NCBI GenBank assembly: GCA_963778165.1
Contig: CAVZTE010000005.1
Location: 310,001 to 374,000, forward strand
Direction of reading: 5' to 3'
Length of the DNA stretch: 64,000 nt
Origin: Bog-756 sp963778165
GTDB lineage: Bacteria > Actinomycetota > Acidimicrobiia > Acidimicrobiales > RAAP-2
In this document: positions 61,235 through 64,000 of the stretch, in pieces
Numbering within the stretch: the first letter of the stretch is position 1
How the letters are laid out: each line of letters begins with the position of its first letter
Notes under the pieces: generated by a model
The model's input: only the letters and a program-made list of their open reading frames with translations
Databases searched by the model: none
What the model was told of the DNA's origin: nothing
Made by a program: the position numbers and the translations under genes

Positions 61235-62833
61235 ATGTCCCGGTCCCGTTCTCTGGCCTTGGCCACGCTGCTGTTCGTCCTGTTCCTGACATTCCTCGAC
61301 AACACCATCGTGACGGTGGTGTTGGCCAACGTGCAGAGCGCCCTGCACGCCTCGGTGAGCCAGCTGCAGTGGGTGGTCAACGGCTACGCCCTGACCTTCG
61401 CCAGTCTGATGTTGAGCTTCGGCACCATCGGCGATCTGCTCGGACGCAAGAAGGTCATCCTGTTCGGGGTGGCGGTGTTCTGCGCCGGCTCGATGATCGC
61501 CGCCCTCGCCCCGTCCACCGACATCCTCATCGCCGGCCGGGTGGTCATGGGCATCGGGGCCGCGGCCTCCGAGCCGGGCACCTTGTCGATGATCCGACAT
61601 CTGTATCCCGACAAGAAGGAGCGGGCCCGGTCCCTCGGCATGTGGGCGGCGGTGTCGAGCATGGGGCTGGCCCTCGGTCCGCTGATCGGCGGCCTGTTGG
61701 TGTACGGCTGGTCATGGCGGGCCATCTTCTGGGCCAACGTCTTCTTCGGCGTGCTGGCCTTCATCAGTGCCGTCATCGTGCTCCCCGAGAGCTCGGACCC
61801 CGTCAGGGGGCGGTTCGACTTCCCGGGGCTGATACTCGGCGCCATGACCCTGGGGGCGCTCACCTTCGCCGTCATCCTGGGCGAGACGGCCGGCTACCGG
61901 ACCTGGTGGATCGACCTGCTGTTCCTGACCTCGGTGCTCATGGCCGTGGCCTTCGTGTTGGCGGAGCTGCGGGCCAAAAACCCGGTGCTCAACGTCCGCT
62001 ACTTCAAGAAACCGGCCTTTGCCACGTCCACGGTGATCGCCTTCACCGCCTACTTCGGGACGTTCTCCATCTTCTTCATGGTGGCGCTGTACCTCCAGGT
62101 GGTGGTGGCGGTCAGTCCCCTGGGCCTGGCCCTCGACTTCGTGCCCCTGGCCGTGGGCATGGTGGCGTCATCACTGCTGACCGGGCGTTGGGTGGCAGCC
62201 CAAGGGCCCCGCCTCCCCATGGCCACCGGCTGCCTGTTGGCCGGGATCGGGATCCTGCTGACCAACTCCATGGTCACCCCCCACGTCGGGATCGGCCAGA
62301 TCGGTTGGACCATGTTCATCGCCGGGGTGGGGGTGGGCATGGCGCTGGTCCCGGTGACTTCGGCCTCCCTGGGATCGGTCCCCGCCGAGCACTCGGGCAT
62401 GGCCGCCTCGACCACCAACACCTTCCGGGAGCTGGGCGCGGTGGTGGGGGTGGCGGTCCTGGGGTCGATCGTCAACGGCCAGCTGACCGTGAACCTGGTC
62501 CGCAAGCTCACCGCCATCGGCATTCCCAAGCAGTACCAGTCCCTGGTGGTGTCGGCGGTGACCACCGGGTCCTACTCCAGTGAGTCGAAGTCGGCCACGG
62601 CCAAGAGCCCGGCCATCACCCACATCGTCCACGAGGTGACCACGGCGGCCTACGGGGCCTTCGGACGCGGCCTGCACCTCTCGCTCACCATCGCCGGCCT
62701 CCTCCTCCTGGCCTCCGCCCTCCTGGCCTTGACCACCGTCTACGGCCGGAAGATCCACCTCGAGCGGGTCCACTCCGAGGAAGGGCACCTGCTCCACATC
62801 TCGATGGAGAGCGCACCCGAGCCCGTGGCCTGA
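61235..62833 (+). CDS. MFS drug efflux transporter (DHA2 family)
   Basis: Fourteen-helix antiporter of 532 residues with FLTFLDNTIVTVVLANVQSA (motif D1 region), IGDLLGRKKVILFG (motif A) and GIGAAASEPGTLSMI (motif C-like). An extracytoplasmic loop (about 435-475) is Ser/Thr-rich. The start directly follows the stop of a leader peptide and probably depends on it. Substrate unknown. It differs clearly from the other two DHA2 pumps in the window. Confidence 0.9.
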   Translation: MSRSRSLALATLLFVLFLTFLDNTIVTVVLANVQSALHASVSQLQWVVNGYALTFASLMLSFGTIGDLLGRKKVILFGVAVFCAGSMIAALAPSTDILIAGRVVMGIGAAASEPGTLSMIRHLYPDKKERARSLGMWAAVSSMGLALGPLIGGLLVYGWSWRAIFWANVFFGVLAFISAVIVLPESSDPVRGRFDFPGLILGAMTLGALTFAVILGETAGYRTWWIDLLFLTSVLMAVAFVLAELRAKNPVLNVRYFKKPAFATSTVIAFTAYFGTFSIFFMVALYLQVVVAVSPLGLALDFVPLAVGMVASSLLTGRWVAAQGPRLPMATGCLLAGIGILLTNSMVTPHVGIGQIGWTMFIAGVGVGMALVPVTSASLGSVPAEHSGMAASTTNTFRELGAVVGVAVLGSIVNGQLTVNLVRKLTAIGIPKQYQSLVVSAVTTGSYSSESKSATAKSPAITHIVHEVTTAAYGAFGRGLHLSLTIAGLLLLASALLALTTVYGRKIHLERVHSEEGHLLHISMESAPEPVA

Positions 62834-62914
62834 CCGGGGCGGCCGCCACTCCCCCGGCCCTCGCTGAGCACCACGACACTCAAGGCGCGGGCCGGGCCGG
62901 TCGATGTCTGACCC

Positions 62915-63211
62915 ATGCGTTCGCGACCCGAAGACTCCGTGTGGCCCGCCACGGCCCGCACCGACCGGACCGCCTCCCCCCAGCCGCGCCGCCTCACCCA
63001 TCTCACCGACGAACAGCTCCTGATCGAGCGGGATCGCAGGCGGGCGGTGGTGGACCATCTCGTCAGATACCCCGGCACGTCGCCGGCGGTAGGCCCGCTG
63101 CTGGAACGAGCCGACCGCGACATCGAACGGATCACGGCCGAGCTCATAGGGCGGGTGGCGGCCCGGGGAGAGTGGTCCTCGGACCCGCTCACCCGCTCCC
63201 GGCTGGCCTGA
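62915..63211 (+). CDS. Small helical hypothetical protein
   Basis: A 98-residue Arg-rich protein. The middle (LTHLTDEQLLIERDRRRAVV, RADRDIERITAELIGRVAAR) is helical and could be a coiled coil. No family recognised. No clear ribosome binding site; codon pattern and composition agree with neighbours. Confidence 0.5.
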   Translation: MRSRPEDSVWPATARTDRTASPQPRRLTHLTDEQLLIERDRRRAVVDHLVRYPGTSPAVGPLLERADRDIERITAELIGRVAARGEWSSDPLTRSRLA

Positions 63212-63270
63212 CCACCGGCCAGCCACCGACCAGCCACCGGCCGCCGGCCACCGGAGCCGCACCGCGCCCG

Positions 63271-63783
63271 TCACTCCGCCGGCAACCCACGGACACGCCG
63301 CACCGCGGTCAGATAGTCGTCGACCGAAAGTGTCCACCGGCACAGATCCACGCCGGGATCGGGGTCGATCGATCGCATCTCCGCCAGCAAGCTCCTGGTC
63401 AGCTCCGCTCCGGAGAGGACCGTTCCGACCGCCCGCACCCGGGCCCACACGGCGATGGCCGCCGGACTGGGGGCGAACCGATGGTCGTACTCGGCCAGCA
63501 GGCCGGAACCGATGAGCCTGGACACGGCCCAGCCGAACTGGTGCCGATCCATCAGAGCCGGGGGTGAGCTCGACCGGCGAGTGGCTGCCACCACCTCGGC
63601 CAGCCCCACGGCCGACCCGCCTCCGGCCAACATCACCGAGCTGAGCAGCCAGGCGTCCCGCCAGTACCACTCGGGCGCCGGACCGGCGGCCACGTGGGTG
63701 CGCCGGGCCCCCGCTGTGGCGGCACTCCGGACGAGCGGCGTCTGCACCGCCACGGCACTCCGGCCGACCCGCAGCCCCGTCAT
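63271..63783 (-). CDS. Conserved-looking hypothetical protein
   Basis: About 170 residues, soluble, unrecognised. The body has WYWRDAWLLSSVMLAGGGSA and LMDRHQFGWAVSRLIGSGLL, with a possible winged-helix character. The start is uncertain: I use the ATG at 63783, but the frame stays open to the window end and no start has a good ribosome binding site. Divergent from the small helical protein. Confidence 0.5.
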   Translation of the reverse strand: MTGLRVGRSAVAVQTPLVRSAATAGARRTHVAAGPAPEWYWRDAWLLSSVMLAGGGSAVGLAEVVAATRRSSSPPALMDRHQFGWAVSRLIGSGLLAEYDHRFAPSPAAIAVWARVRAVGTVLSGAELTRSLLAEMRSIDPDPGVDLCRWTLSVDDYLTAVRRVRGLPAE

Positions 63784-64000
63784 GGCGACGTTACGCCCGG
63801 CCCGCGCCGGTTCGCCGATCCGCTCCACCCCCGCCGTCTTGGTGGCATCCGCCTCTCCGGCCACGCCCAAATGGTGACAGGTGACGGCCACAATGCGCCA
63901 GGGAATGCGATTCCGGGAGCCGGAGCCATACCCGAGGATGTTGCACGCCCACCCCAATATGTGCTGTTCTTGCCCGGTCGGTGCTGAACCGCCGAGTTCG

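Overview
The window is 64 kb of very GC-rich, densely coded DNA from an actinobacterium, most likely of the class Acidimicrobiia. This is inferred from the repeated GYxLVGxDGGVFxFG cell-surface repeats, a DUF929 protein, an F420-type luciferase-like oxidoreductase, TANNNT -10 boxes placed just upstream of start codons (leaderless genes), and many GTG starts. No rRNA, tRNA, CRISPR array, prophage or intact insertion sequence was seen.

Layout. 1-4.4 kb: a cobalamin-riboswitch operon on the minus strand encoding a surface protein like the C-terminal domain of transcobalamin, then an ECF transporter (EcfT, fused EcfA, S component cut by the window edge). 4.5-13.2 kb: fatty-acid desaturase, PHB-depolymerase-like esterase, GlxA-type regulator, serine hydrolase, and an SDR/acyl-CoA dehydrogenase/SDR lipid-catabolism group. 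13.2-19 kb: DMT transporter, histidine phosphatase, eqolisin-type peptidase with surface repeats, ABC exporter. 19-26 kb: carbon metabolism (phosphofructokinase with PPi-type residues, GH4 glycosidase, GlcNAc-kinase-like protein, PRPP synthetase), an AhpD-like protein and an LLM oxidoreductase. 26-32.3 kb: a multiply broken HelR/HelD-like ATPase next to an AT-rich patch, a TetR/MFS pair, and a DUF929 gene with a small membrane protein. 32.4-46 kb: RNA 2',3'-cyclic phosphodiesterase, AidB-like dehydrogenase, GGDEF-EAL sensor, HxlR/DoxX pair, patatin, lipoprotein, APC permease, a YbhN-like flippase fused to a lipoprotein, and a ThDP enzyme. 46-50.2 kb: small proteins, a signal-less BtuF-like protein, and a second cobalamin riboswitch controlling a secreted alpha/alpha-toroid protein. 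50-64 kb: HNH endonuclease, regulators, nitroreductase, two DHA2 efflux pumps, a K+ channel, aldo/keto reductase and class II aldolase.

The most interesting theme is vitamin B12. The two halves of the animal intrinsic factor/transcobalamin architecture (alpha/alpha-toroid and C-terminal beta domain) appear as separate exported proteins, 45 kb apart, each behind its own cobalamin riboswitch. The two leaders are related all the way to the ribosome binding site, and one drives an ECF transporter. I infer a split extracellular B12-capture system feeding ECF uptake.

Two other general features stand out. Short unrelated tandem repeats (8-18 bp units) lie in many gene junctions and inside several genes. 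At least eleven single-frame disruptions lie between about 24.0 and 54.1 kb, nine of them between 24.0 and 32.1 kb, which may be real decay or uncorrected indels.
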